Shown: in pieces, positions 49,801 to 53,897 of the stretch
Numbering within the stretch: the stretch's first letter is position 1
Layout: every line of letters begins with the position of its first letter
Assembly: GCA_035578175.1 (NCBI GenBank)
Contig: JAQMRL010000003.1
Span: 86,778,469-86,842,468 of the forward strand
Source: Catonia carolina
Taxonomy: Eukaryota; Arthropoda; Insecta; Hemiptera; Achilidae
DNA length: 64,000 nt
Direction: 5' to 3'
The notes under the pieces: generated by a model
The model's input: the letters and a program-made list of their open reading frames with translations, nothing else
Database searches by the model: none
Told to the model about the DNA's origin: nothing
Program-made: the position numbers and the translations under genes

Positions 49801-51587
49801 CCCGTTTGGCTTAAAAATATAGAAAATCACTCTTTCACGCTAAACTAGGCTCTGCAGAGAAAAATGCTTTAACTAAAAGTTGTACATCTTTTAATTTCCT
49901 ATAAATTTGATTATATACACTTTTGTCGTAAAATGCATACTAAGGCCGAAATCTTAAAAAAATCTATTTTTCACACGTGTTCGTGAGAAAAAACAGAAAA
50001 TCACTAATTACCGCTAAACTAAGCGTTATACAAAAAAATTGTTGAATTAAAAGTTGTAGCATTTTACATTGTCTACAACTTATATTATATAAATTTTTGT
50101 GCTAAAATGCATATTAAAGCCGTAATCTTAGAAAAACAATTTTTTTACGTGAAAACAGCCTCACCAAGAATTTCAGCAAACAGCACCTACCTTATCTTGT
50201 AGAGCATAAAACATGTAGTAAACCAGGCGATTTTTAAAAAAATCGTAGGACCAGTTTTTGAGAAAATCGCAAAAAAGTGAAAAATTATACGAATAACCTA
50301 CTACTTCCGGTTGACCGATTTTGATGAAAATGTTCGTGTCGGGTTCGGTAGTGGTATGTAACTTAAGTTTCAAGTTCGTACGATGTTCCGTTCATGAGAT
50401 ATTTTGTATACACACACACACACACAGACCAATCGCTTAAAACATGTTTTTTGGGTTCAGGGGGTCTGAAAATGTATAGATCCGGTGAAAACTCGAATTC
50501 GAAAAATCGACATGAAAACAATACCTACTTTCCTTCCTATACATTCATATAGGCAAGAGAAAGTAAAAATGACCAATAACAAGAAAAATTGCTATGAAGC
50601 TTCAACAATTTAAATTTACTGTAACACAGAACTGCTTGATAAAGTTAAGAATTAATCACGATTAAAATATAAATAATCATGAAAATTGATTTCATCCATA
50701 ACTCATGATAAAAACATAACCTAACATATCAATTCTCTAAAATCTATAATCTACTTACCATATAACTGGTTAATTCCTTTGTATTTTTTAATCAATGATT
50801 TAACTAAAATAGGTAAGCCATAAAATGTTGAGCCAGATGAATTGGTGAATTCTTGAGATACAATGCCAATTTTATCTTTTTCACATAATTTAGAAATTGG
50901 TTTTTGGGCATTATTTAAAAGTATTGTTTTAATTCTACTACCAAAAGAAACATTATGTTTTTCTGATAACGAATCATTATTTTTATTAGGTATATCTATT
51001 TTATTAATAATTGTATCATCTTCCCATTTAACGGAATCACAAAAAATGTTATTAACTTCTTGACTAAATGTACATAAATTTTTTTGACAATGTTCATGTT
51101 TTATTTCAGCGCTGATTGACATATCCCATGCATGATCGTCTCCAATATCTTCAGTAACTAAAGAACTATTAAAATGTTTTTCCCAATCTGTATGACTAGA
51201 TTTACAACAGATTGTTTTATTAGAGCTATCTTGGAGCGTATTTAAATCTAAAATTTTTAAAAATGAATTATCTACTGATAATAGACTTTGTCCTGATGAT
51301 CCACTGAATATATCAACTGAAGATGACTTTGGAACACAATTCGAAACATCTTTAACTTTAATCAACTTATTATCGTCTATTTTCAATTTCTTTCCATTTT
51401 CTAATTCTTTAAAATCATTTTCATCAAGGTTACTATTAAAAATATCATCATCAGCATCATCCATAAGATCAGTTCTAACATATGTGTTTGGAAAAATAGG
51501 TGAACTTTCAATACTTCTGTTTAGCCTCTTGCAACTTCCCCTAAGTGGAGTTGATGTTTTACATTTGGATCCATCAAAATAATCCAT
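13747..51587 (-). CDS. HELQ: HELQ: DNA helicase Q / POLQ-like 3'-5' helicase, 15 exons
   Basis: HELQ is an SF2 (Ski2-like) ATP-dependent DNA helicase that acts in the nucleus on stalled forks and double-strand-break repair. The coding exons on the minus strand are 51587-50759, 48293-48115, 46072-45796, 44383-44184, 43085-42940, 40747-40620, 37967-37855, 35243-35100, 31408-31108, 28487-28330, 26419-26324, 24156-23983, 22561-22448, 16585-16451 and 13833-13747. All junctions are GT-AG with matching phases and join into 1026 codons without a stop; the human protein is about 1100 residues. Motifs seen: Walker A PTSGGKT 299-305, DELH 402-405, GMSAT 436-440, motif [27 protein letters not shown] 610-624 and [10 protein letters not shown] 644-653, then the winged-helix/ratchet/HhH region. 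The first ~250 residues are acidic, Ser/Asn-rich and poorly conserved, as in the family. Introns are long and packed with transposons, so annotation pipelines may split the gene. Confidence 0.95.
14107..14775. mobile_element. Foldback mariner: two head-to-head C-terminal fragments
   Basis: The left half (to about 14,420, minus strand) and right half (from about 14,470, plus strand) are diverged inverted copies of the same mariner 3' region. Each contains the FHLF block after the third catalytic Asp ([16 protein letters not shown] on the left), the LGG block, and the same A/T-rich tail. The arms are about 300 bp with a ~50-bp centre. No transposase can be made. Lies in HELQ intron 14. Confidence 0.75.
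14783..15695 (+). repeat. ~900-bp dispersed repeat, family J, copy 1
   Basis: Begins CTGGTGTGAAACACTCACAC and ends CATATAAGCAAGAGAAAGTA. Other copies are at 23,028 (inverted), 43,209, 49,654, 51,750 and, more diverged, 61,640. Contains a short CA-rich tract, two diverged tandem units and a shared ~55-codon frame (15,364-15,564, minus). It directly abuts the foldback mariner to its left. Class unknown. Confidence 0.85.
16230..16420 (+). repeat. Penelope-like tail unit with decayed hammerhead-like motif (GGTACC type)
   Basis: Shares with 42,489-42,885 the block CTGAAGAAGGTGGTACCACC and the upstream GAATGGAA...TTCTGAATTTTT. The GAAA core is mutated to AAAA, so a ribozyme here should be dead. 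It ends near GGCAGGATGCAT, also seen at the ends of other units. Lies in HELQ intron 14, just downstream (HELQ sense) of exon 14. Confidence 0.6.
16451..16585 (-). CDS. HELQ: HELQ exon 14 (HhH)
   Basis: Encodes [20 protein letters not shown] and [17 protein letters not shown], the helix-hairpin-helix-like DNA-binding segment (GRA-LY-AG). 45 codons, acceptor TATTACAG, donor GTGAAT. Intron 13 (16,586-22,447) carries the mariner, pogo and jockey insertions. Confidence 0.93.
16897..18225 (+). mobile_element. Full-length mariner element (1329 bp)
   Basis: Inverted ends of about 28 bp (CGAGGGTTATCCAGAAAA at the left, its near-perfect inverse at the right) sit between TA dinucleotides at 16,895-16,896 and 18,226-18,227. 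The single transposase frame inside is interrupted once. High integrity relative to the other mariners here suggests a recent insertion into HELQ intron 13. Confidence 0.93.
17059..18132 (+). pseudogene. mariner transposase, D,D34D, one nonsense codon
   Basis: The frame encodes 357 residues (typical mariner transposase is about 345) with a single in-frame TGA at 17,860-17,862. Visible are the N-terminal HTH ([18 protein letters not shown]), the linker WVPKLL, first catalytic Asp in VTGDETWV (D165), second in VFVHDNARP (D260), and third in YSPDLAPSD (D295), giving the mariner 34-residue spacing. The stop falls between the second and third Asp, so the protein would lose its catalytic triad. The rest of the frame is open to YVEK and a TAG stop. 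It cuts and pastes its own element at TA sites when intact. Confidence 0.93.
18228..19020. other. Intronic stretch, nothing recognised
   Basis: Part of HELQ intron 13. No exon or shared repeat was seen; the minus-strand open frame at 18,188-18,481 overlaps the mariner end and looks like chance. Confidence 0.5.
19023..19597. mobile_element. pogo/Tigger-type MITE (575 bp)
   Basis: Inverted ends CAGTAGAATTTCGGTAGTCC and GGCCGAACTACTGAGATTCTACTG between TA dinucleotides. Internal copies of the AGTAATCCGGC motif near both ends. No coding frame. Confidence 0.85.
19615..20012 (+). repeat. Dispersed ~390-bp retroposon with AAC-rich tail, copy 1
   Basis: Core block GTTCTGTTTCTTATCACATGG, then CATGCTGATAAGCAT, ending GGCTGATGACCTAAACAACAAC. 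Copies at 27,815, 34,618, 45,000 (inverted) and 59,150. The 3' simple-repeat tail suggests LINE-mobilised retroposition. No RNA polymerase III box was evident to me. Confidence 0.75.
21051..21305 (+). pseudogene. Penelope-like endonuclease C-terminal fragment
   Basis: 84 open codons ending TAA at 21,303-21,305, without an upstream start because the copy is 5'-truncated. Features match the end of Penelope-like ORFs: a His-containing [11 protein letters not shown], a catalytic-type Glu in KYEMFHIYK, and LNEQ. A homologous, more decayed end lies at 1430-1512. Family call is from motif memory, not a search. Confidence 0.65.
21410..21453 (+). ncRNA. Hammerhead-like ribozyme motif, GGATCC type
   Basis: Reads TTTACT | CTGATGA | T | GGTGGATCCACC | GAAA | CACGTGT A | AGTGAA. 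Stem I pairs TTTACT with AGTGAA (one G-U), stem II is the palindrome, stem III is ACAC/GUGU with GTA as cleavage triplet. The one departure from the consensus is the unpaired U between CTGATGA and stem II. Placement downstream of a Penelope-like ORF fits the known association of type I hammerheads with these elements. Confidence 0.6.
22448..22561 (-). CDS. HELQ: HELQ exon 13
   Basis: Encodes [16 protein letters not shown] and [15 protein letters not shown], leading into the helix-hairpin-helix region. 38 codons, phase 0 at both ends. Acceptor GACTTTCAG, donor GTCTGT. Confidence 0.93.
22838..22977 (+). repeat. Family J repeat, 5' fragment
   Basis: Only the left ~140 bp of the family (TGGTGTGAAACACTCACAC, then the TAACCTAGTTTTAATCATGAG block). 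It faces the full inverted copy that starts at 23,028. Confidence 0.75.
23028..23952 (-). repeat. Family J repeat, copy 2
   Basis: Minus-strand full-length copy, from ACTTTCTCTTGCCTATATG to GAGTGTTTCACACCAG. Includes a (GT)n tract at 23,170-23,198 and the shared frame at 23,236-23,418. Ends about 30 bp from the HELQ exon 12 donor. Confidence 0.88.
23983..24156 (-). CDS. HELQ: HELQ exon 12
   Basis: Encodes [20 protein letters not shown] and [18 protein letters not shown], then [11 protein letters not shown], a helical region conserved in HELQ and POLQ. Acceptor TTTTTTCAG, donor GTATGA. The repeat inserted at 23,028-23,952 ends about 30 bp inside intron 12. Confidence 0.93.
24373..25120 (-). 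mobile_element. mariner deletion derivative, 748 bp (copy M1)
   Basis: Inverted ends (CAAGGGTCATTCGTAAGG left, CTTTACGAATGACCCTCG right) between TA pairs. The minus-strand frame from 24,964 encodes an intact mariner HTH ([20 protein letters not shown] through [13 protein letters not shown]), then jumps after KIREK directly to [18 protein letters not shown]. The catalytic core between them is deleted. A TAG soon after truncates the tail. Confidence 0.88.
25716..25876 (-). repeat. tRNA-derived SINE, family S2
   Basis: Minus strand: head GCCTCTGTAGTGTAGTGG with A box, B box GGTTTGATTCC, then a body ending in an A-run (T-run at 25,720-25,730). The cloverleaf is imperfect and followed by a SINE body, so this is not a functional tRNA gene. 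Confidence 0.75.
26230..26312 (+). repeat. Penelope-like tail fragment
   Basis: Contains the GCAGGATGCATTACAAGGATTT end motif shared with 16,393-16,415 and, inverted, with 44,480-44,512. No ribozyme motif here. Adjacent to HELQ exon 11. Confidence 0.4.
26324..26419 (-). CDS. HELQ: HELQ exon 11
   Basis: 32-codon exon [20 protein letters not shown] ending in [12 protein letters not shown], matching the family's L...E..VA..LG....F block. Acceptor TGTTATAG, donor GTAATT. Too short to be found by ORF length alone. Confidence 0.92.
26881..27045 (+). repeat. tRNA-derived SINE, family S3
   Basis: A tRNA-like head with A box (TGGTGTAGTGG), B box GGTTCGATTCC and outer pairing CCAGACC/GGTCTGG, followed by a T-run, an ~80-bp body and an A-rich tail. 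The acceptor and D stems do not fold canonically and a body follows, so I call a SINE rather than a tRNA gene. Confidence 0.7.
27053..27815. repeat. Large palindromic (foldback) element
   Basis: Nested inverted repeats around a centre at about 27,609: perfect 32-bp arms at 27,569-27,600 and 27,618-27,649 with a 17-bp spacer; imperfect ~88-bp arms at 27,469-27,555 and 27,650-27,738; and outer arms at 27,156-27,211 and 27,758-27,815. The left side holds ~257 extra bp. Non-coding. In HELQ intron 10. Confidence 0.8.
27815..28135 (+). repeat. AAC-tailed retroposon, copy 2
   Basis: Same block order as 19,615-20,012, ending GGCTGATGACCTAAACAACAA. The open frame 27,978-28,241 is a shadow that runs past its end. 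Its right end is about 195 bp from HELQ exon 10. Confidence 0.75.
28330..28487 (-). CDS. HELQ: HELQ exon 10
   Basis: Encodes [20 protein letters not shown] and [17 protein letters not shown], matching the HL-YL-TPYD segment of the HELQ ratchet domain. Acceptor TTAACAG, donor GTAAGG. Confidence 0.93.
28616..29364 (+). mobile_element. mariner deletion derivative, 749 bp (copy M2), heavily decayed
   Basis: Same family as 24,373 and 30,260, opposite orientation. TA pairs flank the degraded ends. The plus-strand frame from 28,775 reads [20 protein letters not shown] but has stops in the HTH and linker. The core is missing and the FHLF/LGG tail region follows directly. Confidence 0.82.
29386..30235. 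repeat. Long repeat pair, unit 1
   Basis: Shares blocks with 32,250-34,062: GTTTATTGTCTATTAAA near the left end, AACTGGTTATTAACCCTTCT at ~29,530, and TTCATTCTTACGCTCACTCGCC at the right end. The middle differs. Unit 2 has a piggyBac-like element at the TTAA of the shared block. Confidence 0.6.
30260..31006 (-). mobile_element. mariner deletion derivative, 747 bp (copy M3)
   Basis: Near-perfect inverted ends of the M1 family between TA pairs. The minus-strand frame retains the HTH ([20 protein letters not shown]) and extends further than M1 to [18 protein letters not shown] before the deletion joins it out of frame to the LGG/tail region. The breakpoint therefore differs from M1 although the lengths are nearly equal. 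Confidence 0.88.
31108..31408 (-). CDS. HELQ: HELQ exon 9 (winged helix / ratchet region)
   Basis: 301-nt exon starting [15 protein letters not shown] and containing a helical stretch [15 protein letters not shown] typical of the region after motif VI. Acceptor AAATTTTAG, donor GTATGT, ends in phase 1. Confidence 0.93.
31511..31570 (-). repeat. Family J repeat, terminal fragment
   Basis: Only the last ~60 bp of the family (TTTTTACTTTCTCTTGCC, then the AATATACAGGAAGG block). The rest is absent. Confidence 0.7.
32340..32860 (+). repeat. LINE-like tail with AAT simple repeats
   Basis: A frame at 32,550-32,716 encodes [14 protein letters not shown], basic, Trp/Lys-rich sequence ([20 protein letters not shown]), and the segment ends in (AAT)n at 32,829-32,850. 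Similar (AAT)n occurs at 32,518-32,530, so two tails may be stacked. I do not recognise the family. Confidence 0.4.
32934..33901. mobile_element. piggyBac-like non-autonomous element (968 bp)
   Basis: Ends CCCTTCTGCA and TGCAGAAGGG are exact inverses and are bounded by TTAA at 32,930-32,933 and 33,902-33,905, the piggyBac target. No transposase frame inside. Confidence 0.75.
34618..35018 (+). repeat. AAC-tailed retroposon, copy 3
   Basis: Full block order of the family, starting near GTCCATAAAAGGCAGGTGG and ending CTGATGACCTTAACAACAAC. Ends about 80 bp before HELQ exon 8. Confidence 0.78.
35100..35243 (-). CDS. HELQ: HELQ exon 8 (motif VI)
   Basis: Encodes [19 protein letters not shown] then [11 protein letters not shown], the arginine-finger motif VI. 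It is exactly 48 codons, phase 0 at both ends. Acceptor CTGCAG, donor GTTTGT. Confidence 0.95.
35283..36400. other. Intronic stretch, nothing recognised
   Basis: HELQ intron 7. No exon or clear repeat seen. A GC-richer patch at 35,412-35,465 resembles no family I know. Confidence 0.5.
36418..36830. repeat. Tandem repeat, three units
   Basis: The block CGGAGGTTGGTG followed by TACAATCCT and CTCATTCCATA starts at about 36,418, 36,540 and 36,717 (periods of ~122 and ~177 bp). The units are otherwise pyrimidine-rich (CTCATCCTTCTCTTATCTT). The second unit has an extra ~55 bp. Confidence 0.8.
37213..37582. mobile_element. MITE, 370 bp
   Basis: Inverted ends GGGCTGATGAGCTCT and AGAGCTCATCAACC. No coding frame with family support, although an open frame spans 37,398-37,586. 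In HELQ intron 7. Confidence 0.6.
37855..37967 (-). CDS. HELQ: HELQ exon 7 (motif V)
   Basis: Encodes [19 protein letters not shown] and [15 protein letters not shown], with motif V contacting DNA and ATP. The donor reads AAAAGGGTTAGT; the in-frame cut leaves AGG at the exon end and GTTAGT in the intron. Confidence 0.94.
38451..39016 (-). pseudogene. LINE fragment, C-terminal part of a reverse-transcriptase ORF, poly(A)
   Basis: Minus-strand frame 39,015-38,614 encodes [18 protein letters not shown] and [20 protein letters not shown], the post-RT region of LINE polyproteins, then a non-coding end and a poly(A) tail (T-run at 38,451-38,473). 5'-truncated on insertion into HELQ intron 6. Same sense as HELQ. 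Confidence 0.8.
39338..39528 (+). repeat. tRNA-derived SINE, family S1, copy 3 (best copy)
   Basis: Complete unit: head GGCCGCGTTGGCGATGTTGG with A box, B box GGTTCGAATCCC, body ending GTCAGACGTTAAACCC, and an A17-type tail at 39,509-39,528. Least diverged of the five copies. Confidence 0.9.
39840..40320 (-). pseudogene. Decayed LINE ORF fragment interrupted by a SINE
   Basis: On the minus strand, scattered LINE-like stretches are readable ([16 protein letters not shown] before the [13 protein letters not shown] after it), with several stops and shifts. The SINE at 39,952 interrupts it. Weak call. Confidence 0.4.
39952..40100 (-). repeat. tRNA-derived SINE, family S1, copy 4 (5'-truncated)
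   Basis: Minus-strand copy with intact B box and A-tail; the head is cut at the GAGAGGC stretch, similar to copy 2. Confidence 0.85.
40620..40747 (-). CDS. HELQ: HELQ exon 6
   Basis: Short exon encoding [17 protein letters not shown] and [16 protein letters not shown], the family's PFGVAYHHSG-type segment. The acceptor is weak (TTTAAAG) but the reading frame and family match fix it. Donor GTAAGT. Confidence 0.92.
40950..41473 (-). pseudogene. Decayed LINE reverse-transcriptase fragment
   Basis: Minus-strand reading gives [20 protein letters not shown] then [17 protein letters not shown], a classic LINE post-RT stretch ([14 protein letters not shown]), with stops and shifts. Also [20 protein letters not shown] upstream. 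Adjacent to a mariner derivative. Confidence 0.6.
41476..42425 (-). mobile_element. mariner deletion derivative, 950 bp, second subfamily
   Basis: Inverted ends AGGTAGGGTCAAAAAGTTCC are identical at both sides apart from the second outermost base, between TA pairs. Minus strand: HTH start [20 protein letters not shown] and [20 protein letters not shown] (42,229 downwards), then a deletion, then [20 protein letters not shown] with the second catalytic Asp, TTLEHPP, a damaged third-Asp region, and a tail [14 protein letters not shown]. The first Asp block is deleted. Confidence 0.88.
42577..42616 (-). ncRNA. Hammerhead-like motif, GGTACC type, degenerate
   Basis: Minus strand: GCT CTGAAGTA GGTGGTACCACC GAAA TGCACGT A AAG. 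Core A9 is changed to T. Stem III keeps pairing (AUG/CGU with one wobble) although its sequence differs from the partner at 42,764. Sense to HELQ. Confidence 0.4.
42764..42806 (+). ncRNA. Hammerhead-like motif, GGTACC type
   Basis: GCT CTGAAGA A GGTGGTACCACC GAAA CGTGCGT A AGTTTT. CTGAAGA fits the CUGANGA consensus; stem III ACG/CGU; triplet GTA. Stem I is short (three pairs). One extra A precedes stem II. Confidence 0.5.
42940..43085 (-). CDS. HELQ: HELQ exon 5 (motif IV)
   Basis: Encodes [20 protein letters not shown] then [16 protein letters not shown], the start of the second RecA-like domain. It is 146 nt, ends in phase 2 at GTACCT, and is flanked by inverted ribozyme-like units in introns 3 and 5. 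Confidence 0.94.
43209..44156 (+). repeat. Family J repeat, copy 3
   Basis: Full-length copy in HELQ intron 4, which it almost fills (intron 43,086-44,183). Contains a (CGCA)n/(CA)n tract at 43,996-44,022. It leaves only ~27 bp to the exon 4 donor. Confidence 0.9.
44184..44383 (-). CDS. HELQ: HELQ exon 4 (motif III)
   Basis: Acceptor TTTTTAG. Encodes [16 protein letters not shown], with motif III SAT coupling ATP hydrolysis to unwinding, and [13 protein letters not shown], which is typical of HELQ/POLQ. Donor GTATAT follows at 44183, only about 27 bp from an inserted ~900-bp repeat. Confidence 0.95.
44590..44634 (-). ncRNA. Hammerhead-like motif, GGATCC type
   Basis: Minus strand: TTTACT CTGATGA T GGTGGATCCACC GAAA CACGTGT T AGTAAA. 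Stem I is six perfect pairs, stem III ACAC/GUGU, triplet GTT. Sense to HELQ, so it would be transcribed in the pre-mRNA. Confidence 0.6.
44723..44766 (+). ncRNA. Hammerhead-like motif, GGATCC type
   Basis: TTTACT CTGATGA T GGTGGATCCACC GAAA CACGAGT A AGTAAA. Stem I six perfect pairs; stem III shortened to AC/GU with a four-base loop; triplet GTA. Confidence 0.55.
45000..45350 (-). repeat. AAC-tailed retroposon, copy 4
   Basis: Inverted copy of the family; the tail end (GTCATCAGCC) is at the left and the TGCCCATAACATGCAGG start at the right. In HELQ intron 3. Confidence 0.75.
45796..46072 (-). CDS. HELQ: HELQ exon 3 (DEAH box)
   Basis: Encodes [20 protein letters not shown], a basic RRRKR patch, the IATIEK motif and [11 protein letters not shown], whose DELH (402-405) coordinates Mg-ATP. 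It is 277 nt and ends in phase 1 at GTTGGT. Confidence 0.95.
46297..46628. mobile_element. MITE, family H, copy 2
   Basis: Ends AAAGTCCAGCCTTTCTTAG and CTAAGAATGGTTGGACTTT are inverse, flanked by TA. About 90% similar by eye to 6425-6738, with a short internal duplication around AAAAGTATTT at 46,410-46,450. In HELQ intron 2. Confidence 0.8.
47100..47790 (+). pseudogene. Decayed LINE reverse-transcriptase fragment
   Basis: Plus-strand pieces in shifting frames: [12 protein letters not shown], then [18 protein letters not shown], then [18 protein letters not shown], the order found after the RT domain in LINE polyproteins. Many stops. In HELQ intron 2. Confidence 0.6.
48115..48293 (-). CDS. 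HELQ: HELQ exon 2 (motifs I and Ia)
   Basis: Acceptor TTTCTGTAG. The exon encodes [18 protein letters not shown] then ALPTSGGKT (Walker A, ATP binding) and [11 protein letters not shown] (motif Ia). It is 179 nt and ends in phase 0 at donor GTATAA. Confidence 0.95.
48552..49393 (+). mobile_element. PIF/Harbinger element, internally deleted
   Basis: Inverted ends CATCCACACTATATAACAAA and TTTTGTTATAGAGTGTGGACG. Plus strand 48,900-49,125 reads [49 protein letters not shown] and [17 protein letters not shown], the N-terminal half of HARBI1-type transposases, with one in-frame stop before DFEL. The catalytic second half is missing. A local inverted repeat of AAATGCAAACAAAT-type sequence lies near the left end. 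In HELQ intron 1. Confidence 0.85.
49654..50568 (+). repeat. Family J repeat, copy 4
   Basis: Full-length copy in HELQ intron 1, with (CA)n at 50,411-50,426 and the shared frame at 50,173-50,373 (minus). Ends about 190 bp from the exon 1 donor. Confidence 0.9.
50759..51587 (-). CDS. HELQ: HELQ exon 1 (start codon, residues 1-276)
   Basis: The ATG at 51585-51587 opens an 829-nt exon starting [18 protein letters not shown]. It holds the low-conservation acidic N-terminus, then the conserved lead-in [21 protein letters not shown] just before the Q-motif region. Donor GTAAGT begins at 50758; phase 1. No in-frame ATG lies closer upstream, so this start is favoured. Confidence 0.92.
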
Positions 51588-51749
51588 TATAATAGTTTAG
51601 AGCACTTATTCACATATTTTTAATTGTTTCTAAATATCAATACATGCACTGTTTGTAAACACCATACTACCTGGAAAAAAATCATTCATAGAATGTAATA
51701 AAGTCAGTAGGCCTATACTAAATACAATACAAGTATCCTATATAAAAAA
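51588..51749 (-). promoter_or_regulatory. Probable HELQ 5' UTR/promoter stretch
   Basis: Only about 160 bp separate the HELQ start codon from the next repeat. No TATA box at a convincing distance was seen. The promoter, or an upstream non-coding exon, could lie here or beyond the repeat; inference only. Confidence 0.25.
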
Positions 51750-52648
51750 AATCTGGTGTGAAACACTCACACAACTTTCTCTTGCCAATGCAAATAATGA
51801 CCAATATAACCTAACATTAGTAATAAACAAAAAATTAACCTCAAAAACATAACCTTATTTTAATCATGAGTGAAACACGCAAAATGACCTCAGTTTGGCT
51901 TTAAAATACGGAAAATCACTCTTTCACGCTAAACTAGGCTCTGTAGAGAAAAATGCTCTGAATAAAAGTCGTAGATCTTTTAATTTCCTATAAATTCTAT
52001 TATATACATTTTTGTCGTAAAATGCATACTAATGCTGAATTCTTAAAAAAATTTATTTTTCACACGTTTTTGTGAGAAAACAACAGAAAATCGCTTATTA
52101 CCGCTAAACTAACCGTTATACAAAAAAAATGTTGTAAATAAAAGTTGTAGGATTTTAAATTCTCTACAACATTTATTATATAAATTTTTGCGGTAAAATG
52201 TATATTAAAGCTGTAGTCTTAAAAAACAATTTCTTTACGTGAAAACAGCCTCCCCAAGAATTTCAGCAAACATGGCGCCTACTCTATCTTGTAGAGCATA
52301 AAAAATTAAGTGTTGAGGCGATTTTTAAAAAAATCGTAGAACCAGTTTTTGAGAAAATCGCAAAAAAGTGAAAAATGACACGAATAAACTACTAGTTCCG
52401 GTACACAGATTTTGATGAAAATGTTCATGTCGGGTCCGGTAGTGAAATGTAACTTAAGTTTCAAGTTCGTGCGATGTTCCGTTCTCGAGATATTCTGTTC
52501 ACACACACACAGACCAATCGCTAAAAACATGTGTTTTGGGTTCAGGGGGTCTGAAAACGTGTAGATATGGTGAAAACTCGATTTCGAAAAATCAACATGA
52601 AAACAATACTTTCGTTCCTATATATTCATATAGGCAAGAGAAAGTAAA
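51750..52648 (+). repeat. Family J repeat, copy 5
   Basis: Full-length copy immediately upstream of HELQ. Shared frame at 52,306-52,530 (minus). Confidence 0.9.
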
Positions 52649-52910
52649 AAAATACAACTAAAACTAGATTCACAGAAATGGAAGCTTCCGCACAGTAGTT
52701 GCTGCCAAACTTATCCTAACAGCGTTGACTATTACTGATCTGTGGGATATTGAGCAATAAATATACATATTACCTCATCAACACTATTTTTACTTTCGCT
52801 CGATGTAATACAGGCTACTCCTTCAGGCTCTGTGAAAACAGAGCTTATACATTATTTAAGGGATTCATAAATTCAAAACCAAGGTTTTTTATACAATGCT
52901 AAAAGGGAAC

Positions 52911-53047
52911 CTGTAGAAAATACTTTAAAGCGTAGTTTTGATTGTCAAAAAAACATGGGTGTGCCCGATCAATCTGCTTATTATTCAAGGCAGTTGTATA
53001 ATTTTTGCATTCGAGAGGGTCGTTCAACAGATTCACAGCCAAAACAT
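52911..53047 (+). pseudogene. Transposase-like fragment, duplicate segment A
   Basis: Nearly identical to 53,898-54,032 (a one-base indel and a few changes). The peptide stretch SAYYSRQLYNFCIREG is encoded in the second copy. This copy ends where a MITE is inserted. Confidence 0.7.
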
Positions 53048-53052
53048 AGGTA

Positions 53053-53766
53053 CTGTCTGACAAGTTTCGAAATAGGATTCCCTCCCTTCCGCACTTCATC
53101 CTAGCCACCTCGCATTACACACTGTCCCAAAAACATTAGCTTGGATAGTCAGTCTACTAGTACAGCTCATTACTACAACAATATTTATACTCATACTTAC
53201 AATTAGTTTATTATTTATTATTATTTGAACTTATTTAACCTGTGCCTGTTTAAATCACAAATATACACTTACACTGTATTTGTTTAATCGAAACAAATTT
53301 ATCTGAATATTGAACAACCGATCAAACCCAAAACATAATAAAACTGCACTGACTACAAAACCAATATTGCACCGTCGCTAACACTGTACAACTGAAGTAA
53401 AAGCATAGTTTGCATTAGCTGCTCTCAAGTAAATAAGGAATAATGCTTACTCCATTTAATAATTAAATTGTATCAATTATTTAGATTTACAGTTAACATT
53501 ATAAATTAAGAACTTGCTGTGTTATATATATTATGACTACACTACCTAATAGTAAACAAAAATAATGGAAACACTAATGACTTTCTGCTGGTGGTCACAT
53601 AATCTATACAAAATGTTATGGATAACAAAAATCTAGTACAAGTGATATTCATATTAATTGCTTATCTGTGTTGTGTGTACCAATGTATTCAATCCGGCAC
53701 GTAGTGCGAACGGGAATCGAAGAAGTGGGGAAGGGAGGGAATCCTATTTTGATCGTTGTCAAGCAG
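53053..53766. mobile_element. MITE, 714 bp, inserted between duplicate segments A and B
   Basis: Ends CTGTCTGACAAG and CTTGTCAAGCAG-type inverse with a long shared subterminal block (AATAGGATTCCCTCCCTT on each arm). TA at 53,051-53,052 and 53,767-53,768. Without it, the flanks rejoin as GGTACGTGCTAATAC, matching GGTATGTGCTAATAC in the intact duplicate at 54,030. Confidence 0.82.
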
Positions 53767-53895
53767 TACGTGCTAATACATAGACTGAAAATCAACGTCA
53801 TAAAGCTTCAAATGAAATATCGTCAAGGTTATACCATAAGTTGTCATCATTAGACTGTACTGATATAAAGTTTCTAAAATTTTTTGCAGTCGGAT
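53767..53895 (+). pseudogene. Transposase-like fragment, duplicate segment B
   Basis: Near-identical to 54,033-54,163. Breaks off at the GCAGTCGGATG stretch, where the second duplicate begins. Confidence 0.7.
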
Positions 53896-53897
53896 GA

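Noticed and set aside
13747..51587. POLQ instead of HELQ
   Set aside because: The helicase ends with a HELQ-type C-terminus and stop; no family A polymerase domain lies downstream on the minus strand.
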